Numbered from the stretch's first letter, positions 11,216 through 20,571 are shown. The stretch is 64,000 nt of DNA from Anaerobacillus isosaccharinicus (GCF_001866075.3 NZ_CP063356.1:1974164-2038163); one strand, 5' to 3'. Numbers and translations are program-made. The notes: generated by a model not told the origin, from the sequence alone.

Positions 11216-11248
11216 AAAACACCGTTTCTTCGCGAAATGGTGTTTTTT
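11216..11248 (+). terminator. Terminator after camS
   Basis: AACACCGTTTC and GAAATGGTGTT arms around a TTCG loop, followed by TTTTTT. Confidence 0.9.
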
Positions 11249-11433
11249 ATATCAAAGTGGGAAAATTTGACCGTCTTCTAATACATGCTTCCTAAAATAA
11301 CTTCTATTTCAAAAAAAATTAATGTAAATTTAAATAGTAAAAATCTCTAAAAATCAACTGTTTTTCAATTATTTCATAAAAAAGTCAAACTTATTTAAAT
11401 TTATTTCTGTGAATATATATACCTATATATCTA

Positions 11434-11447
11434 TGAAAGCGCTTTAA
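11434..11447 (+). promoter_or_regulatory. Catabolite-responsive element (CcpA site) candidate
   Basis: TGAAAGCGCTTTAA differs from the ideal palindromic cre (TGAAAGCGCTTTCA) at a single position. It lies about 220 bases before the small accessory ORF. Confidence 0.65.
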
Positions 11448-11492
11448 TTGAGGATTAAAATGAATGAAAATACATAAAAATATTAAGGAGAT

Positions 11493-11507
11493 AATTTTCT
11501 GAATGTT
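11493..11507 (+). promoter_or_regulatory. CodY box candidate
   Basis: AATTTTCTGAATGTT matches 13 of 15 positions of the CodY consensus AATTTTCWGAAAATT. CodY represses amino acid uptake genes in rich medium, which fits a proline-type symporter. Confidence 0.5.
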
Positions 11508-11651
11508 CTACCTTTTATTTTGTGTTATATTTTCAACTATCCACTTATAAGTATAAATTATCAGTAAAGATGGAATTTTCACTATAATGTATGAAGGTGA
11601 ATAAAAAAATATGTCGAATAAAAAGACATAAGAGAAAATGGAGGTGAGGAA

Positions 11652-11756
11652 ATGGAGTTTACGTTAACAACTGCCACTTGGTTTTGGCTGTTTATTCCGA
11701 TGCCATTACTTATTGTCTTATCGGTTGTCACTTATTTTACAGAAGGGAGAGAATAA
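11652..11756 (+). CDS. Small single-span symporter accessory protein
   Basis: 34 codons. The ATG follows GGAGGTGAGG. The product MEFTLTTATWFWLFIPMPLL continues as one hydrophobic helix (TATWFW to VVTYF) and ends in a charged tail (TEGRE). The stop lies three bases before the symporter start, so translation is probably coupled. Tiny membrane proteins of this kind are annotated as symporter small accessory proteins beside Na+/solute symporters in Bacillaceae. The function is inferred from context; the strong ribosome site and tight spacing argue that it is real. Confidence 0.75.
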   Translation: MEFTLTTATWFWLFIPMPLLIVLSVVTYFTEGRE

Positions 11757-11759
11757 AAT

Positions 11760-13238
11760 TTGGAAACTGCAACTTTAGTAACGTTTATCGTTTATTTAAT
11801 AGGGATGCTAGCAATTGGACTTGTTGCTTATCGAATGACTAGTAATCTTTCAGATTATGTTTTAGGTGGTCGAAGATTAGGTGGAGGGGTTGCTGCACTA
11901 AGTGCTGGGGCTTCAGATATGAGTAGTTGGCTTTTATTAGGATTACCTGGTTACGCCTATGTAGCTGGTATGGAAGCGATTTGGATTTCAGTAGGTTTAG
12001 CTGTAGGGGCTTATTTAAACTGGCAGTTCGTTGCGTCACGCTTACGTAAGTATACAGAGATTGCTGGGGATTCAATCACGGTTCCTGACTTTTTAGAAAA
12101 TCGTTTCAGAGACAAATCAAAGGTACTTAGAGTGATTTCAGCATTTGTTATTTTAATTTTCTTTGCTTTCTATACTTCATCAGGATTAGTAGGGGGAGCA
12201 CTATTATTTGAGGCATCATTTGGATTAACTTATACTCAAGCATTATGGATCGGTGCTATTGTTATTATTTCATACACATTCCTAGGGGGCTTTTTAGCAG
12301 TAAGTTGGACTGACTTTTTCCAAGGGATTTTAATGTTTATCGCATTAATTCTTGTTCCTGTTGTTGCCATATCAGAAATGGGTGGTTGGAGCGAGACTGT
12401 AAATGCGGTAGGAAATGTTAACCCAGAATTTCTAGATGTTTTTAATGGTGTGACAGCATTAGGGATTATTTCTCTAGCTGCATGGGGCTTAGGTTACTTT
12501 GGGCAACCACATATCATTACCCGTTTTATGGCAGTTAAATCATCTAAAGAAATTCCAAAGGCTAGACTAGTTGGTATGACATGGATGGTACTTGCGCTAA
12601 TGGGTGCGATTTTCACTGGTTTTGTAGGGATTGCATATTTCTCAGCAAATGGACCTGCAGATGCATTAGCAGAAGGTGCGCATGAAACAGTCTTTATCTT
12701 GTTTACACAATTATTATTTAACCCATGGATATCTGGGTTTCTATTAGCAGCGATTTTAGCGGCGATCATGAGCACAATTGATTCACAGTTACTTGTATCA
12801 TCTAGTGCGATTACAGAGGATTTCTACAAAGCTATTTTTAGAAAGAGTGCGAGTCAAACAGAGTTGGTATGGGTTGGTAGATCTGGGGTTGTCTTAATTG
12901 CGTTGATCGCAATTGTCCTAGCTTACAATCCTGAGAGCTCAGTACTTGATTTAGTTTCGTACGCTTGGGCAGGATTTGGTGCAGCATTTGGTCCTGTAAT
13001 CATTCTTTCATTGTTCTGGAGACGAATGACGCGTAACGGAGCATTAGCAGGAATGATTGTTGGTGCACTAACAGTGTTTATCTGGAGTGAATTAAGTGGT
13101 GGTTTATTCGACCTATACGAAATCGTACCAGGATTTGTTTTTGGTTGGATTGCTATTATGGTCGTAAGTTACATCGGAAAAGCGCCATCAGAAGAAATTT
13201 TAAATGAATTTGATAGTGTGAAAACGAGTAAGATATAA
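11760..13238 (+). CDS. putP: Sodium/proline-type solute symporter (SSS family)
   Basis: 492 residues, starting at TTG three bases after the accessory ORF. About 13 membrane spans. SSS-family features: GLVAYRMTSNLSDYVLGGRRLGGGVAALSAGASDMSSWLLLGLPG at 20-65, the Na+ site region, and GLGYFGQPHIITRFMA near 245. B. subtilis OpuE (osmoprotective proline uptake) occupies the same locus and has the same length, so opuE may be the better name; PutP is nutritional. Substrate proline is inferred from similarity, and CodY/cre-like sites upstream lean towards nutritional control. Confidence 0.85.
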   Translation: METATLVTFIVYLIGMLAIGLVAYRMTSNLSDYVLGGRRLGGGVAALSAGASDMSSWLLLGLPGYAYVAGMEAIWISVGLAVGAYLNWQFVASRLRKYTEIAGDSITVPDFLENRFRDKSKVLRVISAFVILIFFAFYTSSGLVGGALLFEASFGLTYTQALWIGAIVIISYTFLGGFLAVSWTDFFQGILMFIALILVPVVAISEMGGWSETVNAVGNVNPEFLDVFNGVTALGIISLAAWGLGYFGQPHIITRFMAVKSSKEIPKARLVGMTWMVLALMGAIFTGFVGIAYFSANGPADALAEGAHETVFILFTQLLFNPWISGFLLAAILAAIMSTIDSQLLVSSSAITEDFYKAIFRKSASQTELVWVGRSGVVLIALIAIVLAYNPESSVLDLVSYAWAGFGAAFGPVIILSLFWRRMTRNGALAGMIVGALTVFIWSELSGGLFDLYEIVPGFVFGWIAIMVVSYIGKAPSEEILNEFDSVKTSKI

Positions 13239-13246
13239 TAGAGTAA

Positions 13247-13282
13247 AAAATCAGTGGTTTTTATAGCCGCTGATTTTCTTTT
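13247..13282 (+). terminator. Terminator after the symporter
   Basis: AAAATCAGTGG pairs with CCGCTGATTTT, followed by CTTTT. Confidence 0.8.
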
Positions 13283-13310
13283 GAAACTTTTTAAAGGCAA
13301 TTATCGTAAA
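13282..13310 (+). promoter_or_regulatory. Sigma-W-type ECF promoter of pspA-yuaF-floT
   Basis: TGAAAC (13282-13287), a 17-base spacer beginning with T-rich sequence, and CGTAAA (13305-13310) match the B. subtilis sigma-W pattern TGAAAC-N16/17-CGTA. yuaF-yuaG is a sigma-W operon in B. subtilis. Confidence 0.75.
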
Positions 13311-13363
13311 TAATAGGTGAAACAGGAAGAAATTGATTTTACTTGAAAAAAGGAGGGGTAAAT

Positions 13364-14035
13364 TTGTTCGAATTTTTTAAAAGAATTAAAACAGTTGTAA
13401 GTTCCGAGCTCTATAGCATGCTTGAAAAAGCAGAAGATCCAGAAAAAATGTTAGATCAGTTTGTAAGGGAAATGGGTAATGAAATTAAAGATGTTGAAAC
13501 TGCTACCGCAAAAATGATTGCAGAAGAAAAGTTATTTAACAAAAAGGTAATCGATGCAAAAGAATTGGTAGAAAAACGTGAACAACAGGCTTTAAAGGCG
13601 TTAGAGTCTGGAAATGAAGAATTAGCTAGACGTGCCCTCGAAGATAAAGTTAGGGTCGCCAAGGAACTTGAGCAACTAGAACAATTGCACCGGAATATTG
13701 CTCTTCAAGCAGAAGACTTAAAAGACAAGTTAAAACATATGAAGTCAGAGTTTCGCGAAATGGAGTTGAAACGTGAGACGTTGAAGGCAAAAGCAGGTGC
13801 AGCAAAAGCAAAGACTCAAATGAACCGATCGTTATCTTCTATAAACAATGTTGGTGCAAAACAGGGCTTTGAAAGAATGGAAAAGAAAGTCATGCAATTT
13901 GAAGCAGAAGCTGAAGCAAGTGAGGATTTACGCATGGCAAATCAAAGCTTGGATAAAGAACTAGAGGGCCTTGATAAAGAAAATAGCATTGATCTAGAGC
14001 TTGCAAGGTTAAAAGATAAACTCAAAAGTGAATGA
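13364..14035 (+). CDS. pspA: PspA/IM30 family membrane stress protein
   Basis: 223 residues from the TTG at 13364, eight bases after GGAGGGG; an in-frame TTG at 13343 would place the ribosome site inside the gene. Starts LFEFFKRIKTVVSSELYSMLEKAEDPEKMLDQFVREM, the family's membrane-binding helix and conserved core, then long coiled coils rich in Lys/Glu to the end. PspA/IM30/Vipp1 proteins oligomerise on the inner face of a damaged membrane. First gene of a three-gene operon (10- and 14-base gaps) with yuaF and floT behind a sigma-W-type promoter. Confidence 0.9.
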   Translation: MFEFFKRIKTVVSSELYSMLEKAEDPEKMLDQFVREMGNEIKDVETATAKMIAEEKLFNKKVIDAKELVEKREQQALKALESGNEELARRALEDKVRVAKELEQLEQLHRNIALQAEDLKDKLKHMKSEFREMELKRETLKAKAGAAKAKTQMNRSLSSINNVGAKQGFERMEKKVMQFEAEAEASEDLRMANQSLDKELEGLDKENSIDLELARLKDKLKSE

Positions 14036-14044
14036 GGGTAAACA

Positions 14045-14578
14045 ATGGAGCTTTTCGGCTATTCTTTAGAAACAATCTATTTGACTATGCTCATTGTCGG
14101 TGGAAGCTTAACATTCCTTTATATTTTATTTGGTGATTTAGTGGAAGGGATCTTCGAGAGTTTTTCTGAAGGTCCCATAAATCCGACGGTTATTTTAGCA
14201 TTTATTACAATTTTTAGTGCAATGGCTTATCTAATGGAGAAGTTAACTAGTGTTCATAGTCTTATAGTCTTTCTTGTATCAATTGTTATTGCGTTAATTT
14301 TAGTAACGTTGTTAAATGTGTTCATTCTAATTCCGCTATCAAAAGCTGAGGCGACCCTTGCATATTCTGATGAAGACTTGAAGGGGCGAATAGGAAAAGT
14401 AATTATTTCAATACCTGTTGATGGCTTTGGTGAAGTAATTATACAAGGCAATGGCGGTAATATCGCCAAGTCTGCCGTTAGCTTTGAGCAAGAAGCAATT
14501 CCGTATGACACGGAAGTATTAGTCATTGACGTCAAAAATGGGGTGCTACACGTACTGCCCCATGAAAAACTAGAATAA
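14045..14578 (+). CDS. yuaF: NfeD-family membrane protein YuaF
   Basis: 177 residues. Membrane spans lie at about 12-32, 48-66 and 75-99, followed by a cytoplasmic OB-fold-like domain (LKGRIGKVIISIPVDGFGEVIIQG to YDTEVLVIDVKNGVLHVLP). Short NfeD proteins lacking the protease domain are encoded next to flotillins and help maintain membrane fluidity with them. Ten bases after pspA and 14 before floT, with GAGGGTAAAC before the ATG. Confidence 0.88.
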   Translation: MELFGYSLETIYLTMLIVGGSLTFLYILFGDLVEGIFESFSEGPINPTVILAFITIFSAMAYLMEKLTSVHSLIVFLVSIVIALILVTLLNVFILIPLSKAEATLAYSDEDLKGRIGKVIISIPVDGFGEVIIQGNGGNIAKSAVSFEQEAIPYDTEVLVIDVKNGVLHVLPHEKLE

Positions 14579-14591
14579 TTGGAGGTTTATT

Positions 14592-16130
14592 ATGGATTTA
14601 ATTTGGATTGTTGTGGGTATTGTAGCATTTTTAATTCTTGCTCTTATTGGAGTTTTTGTAACAAAATATCGTACAGTTGGCCCAGATGAAGCTCTTATTG
14701 TTACAGGCAGTTATTTAGGCGGAAAAAATGTAAATGTTGATGAGTCAGGGAATAAAATAAAAATCGTTCGTGGTGGCGGTACATTTGTTTTCCCAGTATT
14801 TCATCAATCGGCTTCTTTAAGTCTTTTATCTAGTAAAATTGATGTATCTACGCCTGAAGTATACACTGAACAAGGTGTACCGGTAATGGCTGATGGAACC
14901 GCAATTATTAAAATTGGTGGTTCAATTGGTGAAATTGCCACAGCTGCGGAGCAATTTTTAGGTAAGACGAAAGCAGATCGTGAAAATGAAGCAAAAGAAG
15001 TTTTAGAAGGGCATTTACGTTCAATCTTAGGTTCTTTAACAGTCGAAGAAATTTATAAAAATCGGGAAAAATTCTCGCAAGAAGTACAACGTGTTGCCTC
15101 ACAGGATTTAGCAAAAATGGGTCTTGTCATTGTTTCATTTACAATTAAAGATGTTCGTGATAAAAATGGATACTTAGAATCATTAGGTAAGGCTCGAATT
15201 TCACAAGTAAAGCGTGATGCTGACATCGCTACGGCTGAAGCTGATAAAGAAACAAGAATTAAGCGTGCTGAAGCTGACAAAGAAGCCAAACGCGCTGAGT
15301 TAGAAAGAGCAACTGAAATTGCAGAAGCAGAAAAGGTGAACAAATTGAAAGTTGCAGAGTTCCGTAGAGAACAAGATGTAGCTAAGGCCAGAGCTGACCA
15401 AGCGTACCACTTAGAAGAAGCTCGTTCAAAGCAAGAGGTTATGGAACAACAAATGCAAATTCAGATCATCGAACGTCAAAAGCAAATTGAATTAGAAGAA
15501 AAAGAGATTTTAAGACGTGAAAAGCAATACGACTCTGAAGTTAAGAAAAAAGCCGATGCAGACCGTTATGCAGTTGAACAAGCGGCAGAAGCGGATAAAA
15601 CAAAACAATTTACAGAAGCAGATGCTCATAAGTACCGTATTGAGGCTATGGCGAAAGCAGAAGCAGAAAAAATCCGTCTCGACGGTACCGCAAAAGCTGC
15701 AGCGGAAAAAGCCAAAGGGGAAACAGAAGCAGATGTTATTCGCCTAAAAGGTCTTGCTGAAGCCGAAGCAAAAGAAAAGATCGCTGAAGCCTACGAGAAG
15801 TACGGTCAAGCAGCAATGCTAGATATGATTTTGGAAATGCTTCCTGCTTATGCGAAAGAAGTTGCTAGTCCATTATCTAATATCGATAAGATTACAATTG
15901 TTGATACAGGTTCAAGTGGTGAAAATGGTGGAGCTAATAAAGTAACTGGTTATGCCACAAACCTAATGTCAACGTTACAAGAATCGTTAAAAGCATCTTC
16001 AGGAATTGATGTAAAAGAACTAATTGAAAACTTTTCAGGGAAAGGGAATGTGAGAGCTAGTATTGATCAGCTTTCAAATGAACTTGCAGCATCTAAAGTT
16101 GCCCCAATTGAGAAAAAGACAGAAGAGTAA
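14592..16130 (+). CDS. floT: Flotillin FloT (YuaG)
   Basis: 512 residues, usual length. An N-terminal hydrophobic hairpin (LIWIVVGIVAFLILALIGVFV, residues 3-23) anchors it. The SPFH domain runs from about 30 to 190 (KYRTVGPDEALIVTG, GGTFVFPVFHQSASLSLLSSKIDVST, EIYKNREKFSQEVQ, DVRDKNGYLESLGKARI). A long alanine/glutamate-rich coiled coil (EADKE, KAEAEKIRLDG repeats) follows to about 410. FloT scaffolds functional membrane microdomains. A strong GGAGG ribosome site lies before the ATG, and a terminator follows. Confidence 0.95.
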   Translation: MDLIWIVVGIVAFLILALIGVFVTKYRTVGPDEALIVTGSYLGGKNVNVDESGNKIKIVRGGGTFVFPVFHQSASLSLLSSKIDVSTPEVYTEQGVPVMADGTAIIKIGGSIGEIATAAEQFLGKTKADRENEAKEVLEGHLRSILGSLTVEEIYKNREKFSQEVQRVASQDLAKMGLVIVSFTIKDVRDKNGYLESLGKARISQVKRDADIATAEADKETRIKRAEADKEAKRAELERATEIAEAEKVNKLKVAEFRREQDVAKARADQAYHLEEARSKQEVMEQQMQIQIIERQKQIELEEKEILRREKQYDSEVKKKADADRYAVEQAAEADKTKQFTEADAHKYRIEAMAKAEAEKIRLDGTAKAAAEKAKGETEADVIRLKGLAEAEAKEKIAEAYEKYGQAAMLDMILEMLPAYAKEVASPLSNIDKITIVDTGSSGENGGANKVTGYATNLMSTLQESLKASSGIDVKELIENFSGKGNVRASIDQLSNELAASKVAPIEKKTEE

Positions 16131-16143
16131 GATGGATAGTGTG

Positions 16144-16169
16144 AGCCAGCATATGAGTGCTGGCTTTTC
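16144..16169 (+). terminator. Terminator after floT
   Basis: AGCCAGCA/TGCTGGCT arms followed by TTT. Confidence 0.85.
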
Positions 16170-16238
16170 CATTTTTAATATTATTTTTTGAAACATTTAC
16201 CAATAGTATGACGTCAAATATAATAAAGGAGTGTAATT

Positions 16239-16730
16239 ATGACTATTCGACTTATTTCTATTGCGATTCTGTCGTCTTTTCTTTTTATCGTGGGCTGTAG
16301 TCAGACACAGGTTGATAACATTGATTTGAAAACAGAAAGATCTATGAACGAAGACTTTCCTCCGAGGATCACAGGCTATGTTGAGGCAAATGGTGTACAG
16401 TTTGAAATGGAGCAAGGTGGCTTTAATTGGAAAACGAAGGACCAAGCTGTGATTACCGATGCTGCTTCTCCAAACCAAATCGCAGAGAGATTTGATGCGT
16501 TAGCACCAAAAACTGAACTATCGATTCAGTTAGAAGGTCAACCATATATACTCGTTTATTTATGGGAAGAAGAACATAGGGGGAAGGAAGTTCTGTTAAA
16601 TAATAATCGGTTTTCAGTCCCAGAAATACAGGGTAGGTACATTTATGAAGTAGTCGCAAACTGGTCTAGTTATGGAAGTGACAATGCTCGTGGCGAAGTT
16701 TCCTATACGTTTGTAATAGAAGTAGAATAA
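16239..16730 (+). CDS. Putative lipoprotein, unknown function
   Basis: 163 residues. The signal peptide ends LFIVGC with cysteine at residue 20, a lipobox. The mature part has RITGYVEANGVQFEMEQGGFNWK and later YIYEVVANWSSYG...GEVSYTFVIEVE, an all-beta look as in small extracytoplasmic domains of Bacillus lipoproteins. ATG after AAGGAG. It stands alone between terminators, so it is monocistronic. I do not recognise a family with a known function. Confidence 0.75.
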   Translation: MTIRLISIAILSSFLFIVGCSQTQVDNIDLKTERSMNEDFPPRITGYVEANGVQFEMEQGGFNWKTKDQAVITDAASPNQIAERFDALAPKTELSIQLEGQPYILVYLWEEEHRGKEVLLNNNRFSVPEIQGRYIYEVVANWSSYGSDNARGEVSYTFVIEVE

Positions 16731-16878
16731 GGGATGTGAGCCAACAATGAAAAAAAGATGTGAAAGAAATTTTTAAAAAGCTTGCTATGATCTATGAACA
16801 TCATGTTGGTCGAAAAAAGGGTAGAAATGAATAGGTTGATAGATTAATACTGAGGGTATTCCAATCTCATAATCCAAG

Positions 16879-16908
16879 CTGTTGCTTTATAATTGCAACA
16901 GTTTTTTT
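16879..16908 (+). terminator. Terminator upstream of the histidine phosphatase gene
   Basis: CTGTTGC/GCAACAG arms around a nine-base AT loop, followed by seven T. It lies about 150 bases after the lipoprotein stop. Confidence 0.8.
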
Positions 16909-16999
16909 GTGGGCAAGAAAGGATTTGAAGGTAATTTATTTTTCTTGGAGAATAACTTTAATAACAACAGTAATGTATGCACAAAATGGAGGAAGTTTG

Positions 17000-17614
17000 A
17001 TGTTAAATATCTATTTTACCAGACATGGAGAAACTCAGTGGAATATAGAGCAGCGGTTACAAGGATGGAAAAACTCTGAGTTAACCGAAGAAGGTGTGAG
17101 AAATGCACAATTATTAGGGGAGAGGTTGTATCAGACTAATTTCCGTACAATATATTCAAGCTCTAGTGAACGAGCCTTGAAGACTGCAAAAATTATTTGT
17201 TCAGATAGAGACATCCCAATTCATATTGTTGATAATCTAAAAGAAATATCCTTTGGCGAGTGGGAAGGAAAGACACAGGTTGAGATCGAGGAAAGTTATG
17301 AAAAGGAATATTCGAATTTTTGGGCAATGCCTCACGAGTATAATCATGTACCGCATAACGCCGAGAGTTTACCCGACTTTAAGCTACGTGTAGAAAAAGC
17401 GATAAAAGGTATTATTGAAACAAATTCTAATGGTAATATATTAATTGTCACTCACGGAGTGGTTATTAGAGCGATGATGTCATTTTTTTTGGACGTCCCC
17501 ACAAAAAATATGTGGGATTTTCCCATTATTCATGGGACAAGTCTTTCGCTAGTTAGATGGAATGGAAAACAGTTTCAAAAAGTAATGTTAGGAGACACGG
17601 CACATATGGGATAA
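17000..17614 (+). CDS. Histidine phosphatase family protein (phosphoglycerate mutase-like)
   Basis: 204 residues from the ATG at 17000, behind GGAGG; longer in-frame extensions lack a ribosome site. The catalytic RHGET motif is at residues 8-12 (YFTRHGETQWN). IYSSSSERALKTAKII carries the phosphate-binding arginine, ISFGEWEGKTQVEI the acid residue, and IVTHGVVIRAMM the second catalytic histidine. Such enzymes range from cofactor-dependent phosphoglycerate mutase to PhoE/CobC-type phosphatases; the length and short insert favour a broad-specificity phosphatase. It is probably cotranscribed with the membrane protein that starts two bases later. Confidence 0.88.
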   Translation: MLNIYFTRHGETQWNIEQRLQGWKNSELTEEGVRNAQLLGERLYQTNFRTIYSSSSERALKTAKIICSDRDIPIHIVDNLKEISFGEWEGKTQVEIEESYEKEYSNFWAMPHEYNHVPHNAESLPDFKLRVEKAIKGIIETNSNGNILIVTHGVVIRAMMSFFLDVPTKNMWDFPIIHGTSLSLVRWNGKQFQKVMLGDTAHMG

Positions 17615-17616
17615 AG

Positions 17617-18633
17617 GTGAAGCACTCTGGGATTGTCGGCAGGAGAATAGTTAAAACAGGAATATCAGTCTTTATAACTGCGTTAATTTGTATAAAATTA
17701 AAATTACCAGTCGAGTTTGCTGTAATTGCAGCGATTGTAACAATTGAGCCAACAGCTTCTGATTCAATCAGAAAAGGCTTAATACGTCTCCCTGCTTCTG
17801 CTATTGGAGCTGGGTTGGCAGTGTTTTTTGTTTATTTATGGGGGCCAACTGCCTTATCATTCACGTTAGCTGCAATATTAACGATATTTTTATGCCAAAG
17901 GCTGAAACTTTATGATGGCATCTTAGTTGCTACGCTAACAGCGGTCGCCATGGTTCCTGATATCCATGATCATTATTTTCTAACATTTCTATCTAGATTA
18001 GGAACTACCTTTATCGGTTTGACAGTTTCGTCTTTAATTAATTTTTTTATTTTACCACCTAAATATAGCCCCCTAATTAAAGAGAAGCTCGGACCTAATT
18101 TTCAGTTAGTTACCCAAGTATTGCTAGAGACAGTCCAATTTGTCTTTCGCATTAAACAGACTGAGGTTATTATTCCTTCGTCTGCCTACAACAAACTTAG
18201 ACAAGAAACAGAGAAAATAAGTGAAATGTTGACGTTCCAGGAACGAGAGTGGAAATATCATAAAATTAAGCTGAGTGAATATCGAAATTTCTACAGATTA
18301 AAGAAAACGAACACGATTATGCAGAAGATCGTTCTTCATTTAGGAAATCTTCAATATGTAAATGAACCAGCTCATTTTACACCTTCTGATCAAGATATAA
18401 TAATGGAGGCAGTCATTTCAATTCAAAGCATATTAAATAATCCTTCCTATGCTATTGAAGATCGACACTATACGTTAGTTTATGAACTAGATACCCGGTT
18501 AAAATATGAAGCTAATCAATTGTTAAGTTCTAATCACTATTTTCACCATTTTACACCAAAAAGAATTATTTATTTTGAACTATTATCAATTCATGATTGT
18601 TTAGAAGAATTGCAGGATTTATACAAAGGTTAA
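17617..18633 (+). CDS. FUSC/aromatic acid exporter (ArAE_1) family membrane protein
   Basis: 338 residues if the GTG at 17617 is used; an in-frame upstream start inside the phosphatase gene exists, and neither has a strong ribosome site. Four or five membrane spans between residues 12 and 150 (GISVFITALICIKL, VIAAIVTIEPTASDSIRKGL, the ASAIGAGLAVFFVYLWG span, TLTAVAMVP, GLTVSSLINFFI) form half of a FUSC-like unit, as in B. subtilis YqjA. The remaining ~190 residues are cytoplasmic and helical (ArAE_1_C). Such proteins are predicted effluxers of aromatic acids; the substrate is unknown. Confidence 0.75.
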   Translation: MKHSGIVGRRIVKTGISVFITALICIKLKLPVEFAVIAAIVTIEPTASDSIRKGLIRLPASAIGAGLAVFFVYLWGPTALSFTLAAILTIFLCQRLKLYDGILVATLTAVAMVPDIHDHYFLTFLSRLGTTFIGLTVSSLINFFILPPKYSPLIKEKLGPNFQLVTQVLLETVQFVFRIKQTEVIIPSSAYNKLRQETEKISEMLTFQEREWKYHKIKLSEYRNFYRLKKTNTIMQKIVLHLGNLQYVNEPAHFTPSDQDIIMEAVISIQSILNNPSYAIEDRHYTLVYELDTRLKYEANQLLSSNHYFHHFTPKRIIYFELLSIHDCLEELQDLYKG

Positions 18634-18796
18634 TTTAACTATTCCAGTGAGCTACTAACAATATTTTTTTATATTTATCAATCAAACGTTTAATTAAATA
18701 TCAATTCTCGAGGCTTTATTGAATTAAAGTCTCTTGTTTGGTATTATCTATTTATTGTGAAAAATGGTAGAGTGAATAAATTACGGAGGTGGAATT

Positions 18797-19087
18797 ATGG
18801 CTCGAATTACAAAAGATCAAGTAAAACATGTTGCTCACTTAGCACGCCTTTCAGTATCGGAAGAAGAAGTTGAGCTTTTTACAGAACAGCTGGATGCTAT
18901 AATTGGGTTTGCAGAACAACTTAATGAATTAGATACAGCGGGAATTGAACCGACAACACATGTCCTAGATATTAAAAATGTTCTTAGAGAAGATGTTGTA
19001 AGAAAATCATTAAAAAGAGAAGATGCATTAAAGAATGCACCAGACGAACAAGATGGACAAGTAAAAGTTCCATCAATTATGGAGTAA
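18797..19087 (+). CDS. gatC: Asp-tRNA(Asn)/Glu-tRNA(Gln) amidotransferase subunit C
   Basis: 96 residues, full length. [21 protein letters not shown] and [16 protein letters not shown] are the GatC helices that clamp GatA and GatB together; the C-terminus ([21 protein letters not shown]) is the conserved tail. ACGGAGGTGG ribosome site before the ATG. First gene of gatCAB, the only route to Gln-tRNA in most Bacillaceae. The preceding 163 bases hold the promoter, which I could not pin down. Confidence 0.95.
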   Translation: MARITKDQVKHVAHLARLSVSEEEVELFTEQLDAIIGFAEQLNELDTAGIEPTTHVLDIKNVLREDVVRKSLKREDALKNAPDEQDGQVKVPSIME

Positions 19088-19101
19088 AGGGGGTTTTGTC
19101 G

Positions 19102-20559
19102 TTGTCATTAATTGAACAAAGTGTACAAGCAATACATAAACAACTACGTGAAAAAGAAATAACGGTTACAGAACTAGTCGATGCATCATATAAACGAATA
19201 GCTGCAGTAGATGACAAAGTGAAGGCATTTATTACCCTTGATGAGGAAAATGCAAGAAGCTACGCGAAGCAACTAGATGAGGCGTTAGTTGGAAAAGTCG
19301 AAAAAGGGCTCTTATACGGTCTTCCGATTGGGATTAAAGATAACATTGTTACAAAAGGCTTGAAAACAACTTGTGCAAGTAAAATCCTAGGTGACTTTGA
19401 ACCAGTTCACGATGCAACAGTAATGGGGAAAATCCGATCCTCAGAAGCGATAATGATCGGTAAATTGAATATGGACGAGTTTGCGATGGGGTCTTCTACA
19501 GAAAACTCTGGTTTCTTCCAAACAAGAAATCCTTGGAATCTTGACCATGTTCCAGGTGGTTCTAGTGGTGGCTCAGCTGCTTCTGTAGCAGCTGGAGAAG
19601 TTCTTTTCTCATTAGGTAGTGATACGGGTGGTTCAGTTCGTCAACCAGCATCCTATTGTGGTGTTGTCGGCTTAAAGCCAACATATGGACGAGTTTCTCG
19701 CTTTGGCCTAGTTGCGTTTGCTTCTTCTCTTGATCAAATTGGACCAATCACTAGATCAGTGGAAGATAACGCCTACTTAATGCAAGTCATCGCAGGCTAC
19801 GACAAAATGGATTCTACAAGTGCTAATGTTGATGTTCCTGATTATTTATCTAGTTTAACTGGTGATGTTCAAGGCTTGAGAATTGCTGTACCAAAGGAAT
19901 ACTTAGCTGAAGGTGTAAATGAAGATGTTCGTAATAAAGTACTAGATGCCTTAAAGGTGTTAGAAGGTCTAGGTGCTACTTGGGAAGAAGTATCCCTTCC
20001 TCATTCAAAATATGCTGTAGCTACTTATTACTTACTTTCTTCATCAGAAGCATCAGCTAACTTAGCACGCTTTGATGGAGTTCGTTATGGGGTGCGCTCA
20101 GACAATGATAAGAATTTAATTGAAATGTATAAAGAAAGTCGTAGCCAAGGCTTTGGCAATGAGGTCAAACGTCGTATCATGTTAGGGACCTTTGCGTTAA
20201 GTTCTGGCTACTATGACGCTTACTATAAAAAAGCTCAGCAAGTTCGTACCTTAATTAAAAAAGACTTTGATGAGGTTCTAGAGAAGTTTGATGTAATTGT
20301 TGGGCCAACTGCACCAACGACTGCATTTAAAATTGGTGAGAAGACGAAAGATCCTCTTACAATGTACGCAAATGATATTTTAACGATTCCGGTGAACTTA
20401 GCAGGTGTTCCTGCCATTTCTATTCCTTGTGGATTATCGAATGGCTTACCAGTTGGTTTACAAATTATTGGAAAACACTTTGATGAGTCTACGGTGTACC
20501 GAGTGGCACATGCTTTTGAGCAAGCGACAGAACACCATCAGGCGAAACCACAATTGTAA
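19102..20559 (+). CDS. gatA: Aspartyl/glutamyl-tRNA amidotransferase subunit A
   Basis: 485 residues from the TTG at 19102, chosen because AAAGGGGGT ends eight bases earlier; TTG 19096 is too close. Amidase-signature enzyme that releases ammonia from glutamine for transamidation. Ser-cisSer-Lys triad: Lys in [10 protein letters not shown] near 78, and the serines in [14 protein letters not shown] and [16 protein letters not shown] near 152-176. Ends [11 protein letters not shown] like other GatA. Starts 15 bases after gatC and is followed by gatB 13 bases later. Confidence 0.95.
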   Translation: MSLIEQSVQAIHKQLREKEITVTELVDASYKRIAAVDDKVKAFITLDEENARSYAKQLDEALVGKVEKGLLYGLPIGIKDNIVTKGLKTTCASKILGDFEPVHDATVMGKIRSSEAIMIGKLNMDEFAMGSSTENSGFFQTRNPWNLDHVPGGSSGGSAASVAAGEVLFSLGSDTGGSVRQPASYCGVVGLKPTYGRVSRFGLVAFASSLDQIGPITRSVEDNAYLMQVIAGYDKMDSTSANVDVPDYLSSLTGDVQGLRIAVPKEYLAEGVNEDVRNKVLDALKVLEGLGATWEEVSLPHSKYAVATYYLLSSSEASANLARFDGVRYGVRSDNDKNLIEMYKESRSQGFGNEVKRRIMLGTFALSSGYYDAYYKKAQQVRTLIKKDFDEVLEKFDVIVGPTAPTTAFKIGEKTKDPLTMYANDILTIPVNLAGVPAISIPCGLSNGLPVGLQIIGKHFDESTVYRVAHAFEQATEHHQAKPQL

Positions 20560-20571
20560 GGGGGGACAAAG

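Larger units (their letters stand above)
11249..11651 (+). promoter_or_regulatory. Long upstream control region of the symporter genes
   Basis: About 400 AT-rich bases with no gene recognised. It holds a cre-like site (11434-11447) and a CodY-like box (11493-11507). In B. subtilis opuE, the gene at this locus, transcription starts from sigma-A and sigma-B promoters; no clear sigma-B pair was found here. Confidence 0.5.

Noticed and set aside
16755-16832. 24-codon GTG ORF after the lipoprotein gene
   Set aside because: Hydrophilic, no good ribosome site, length within chance expectation.
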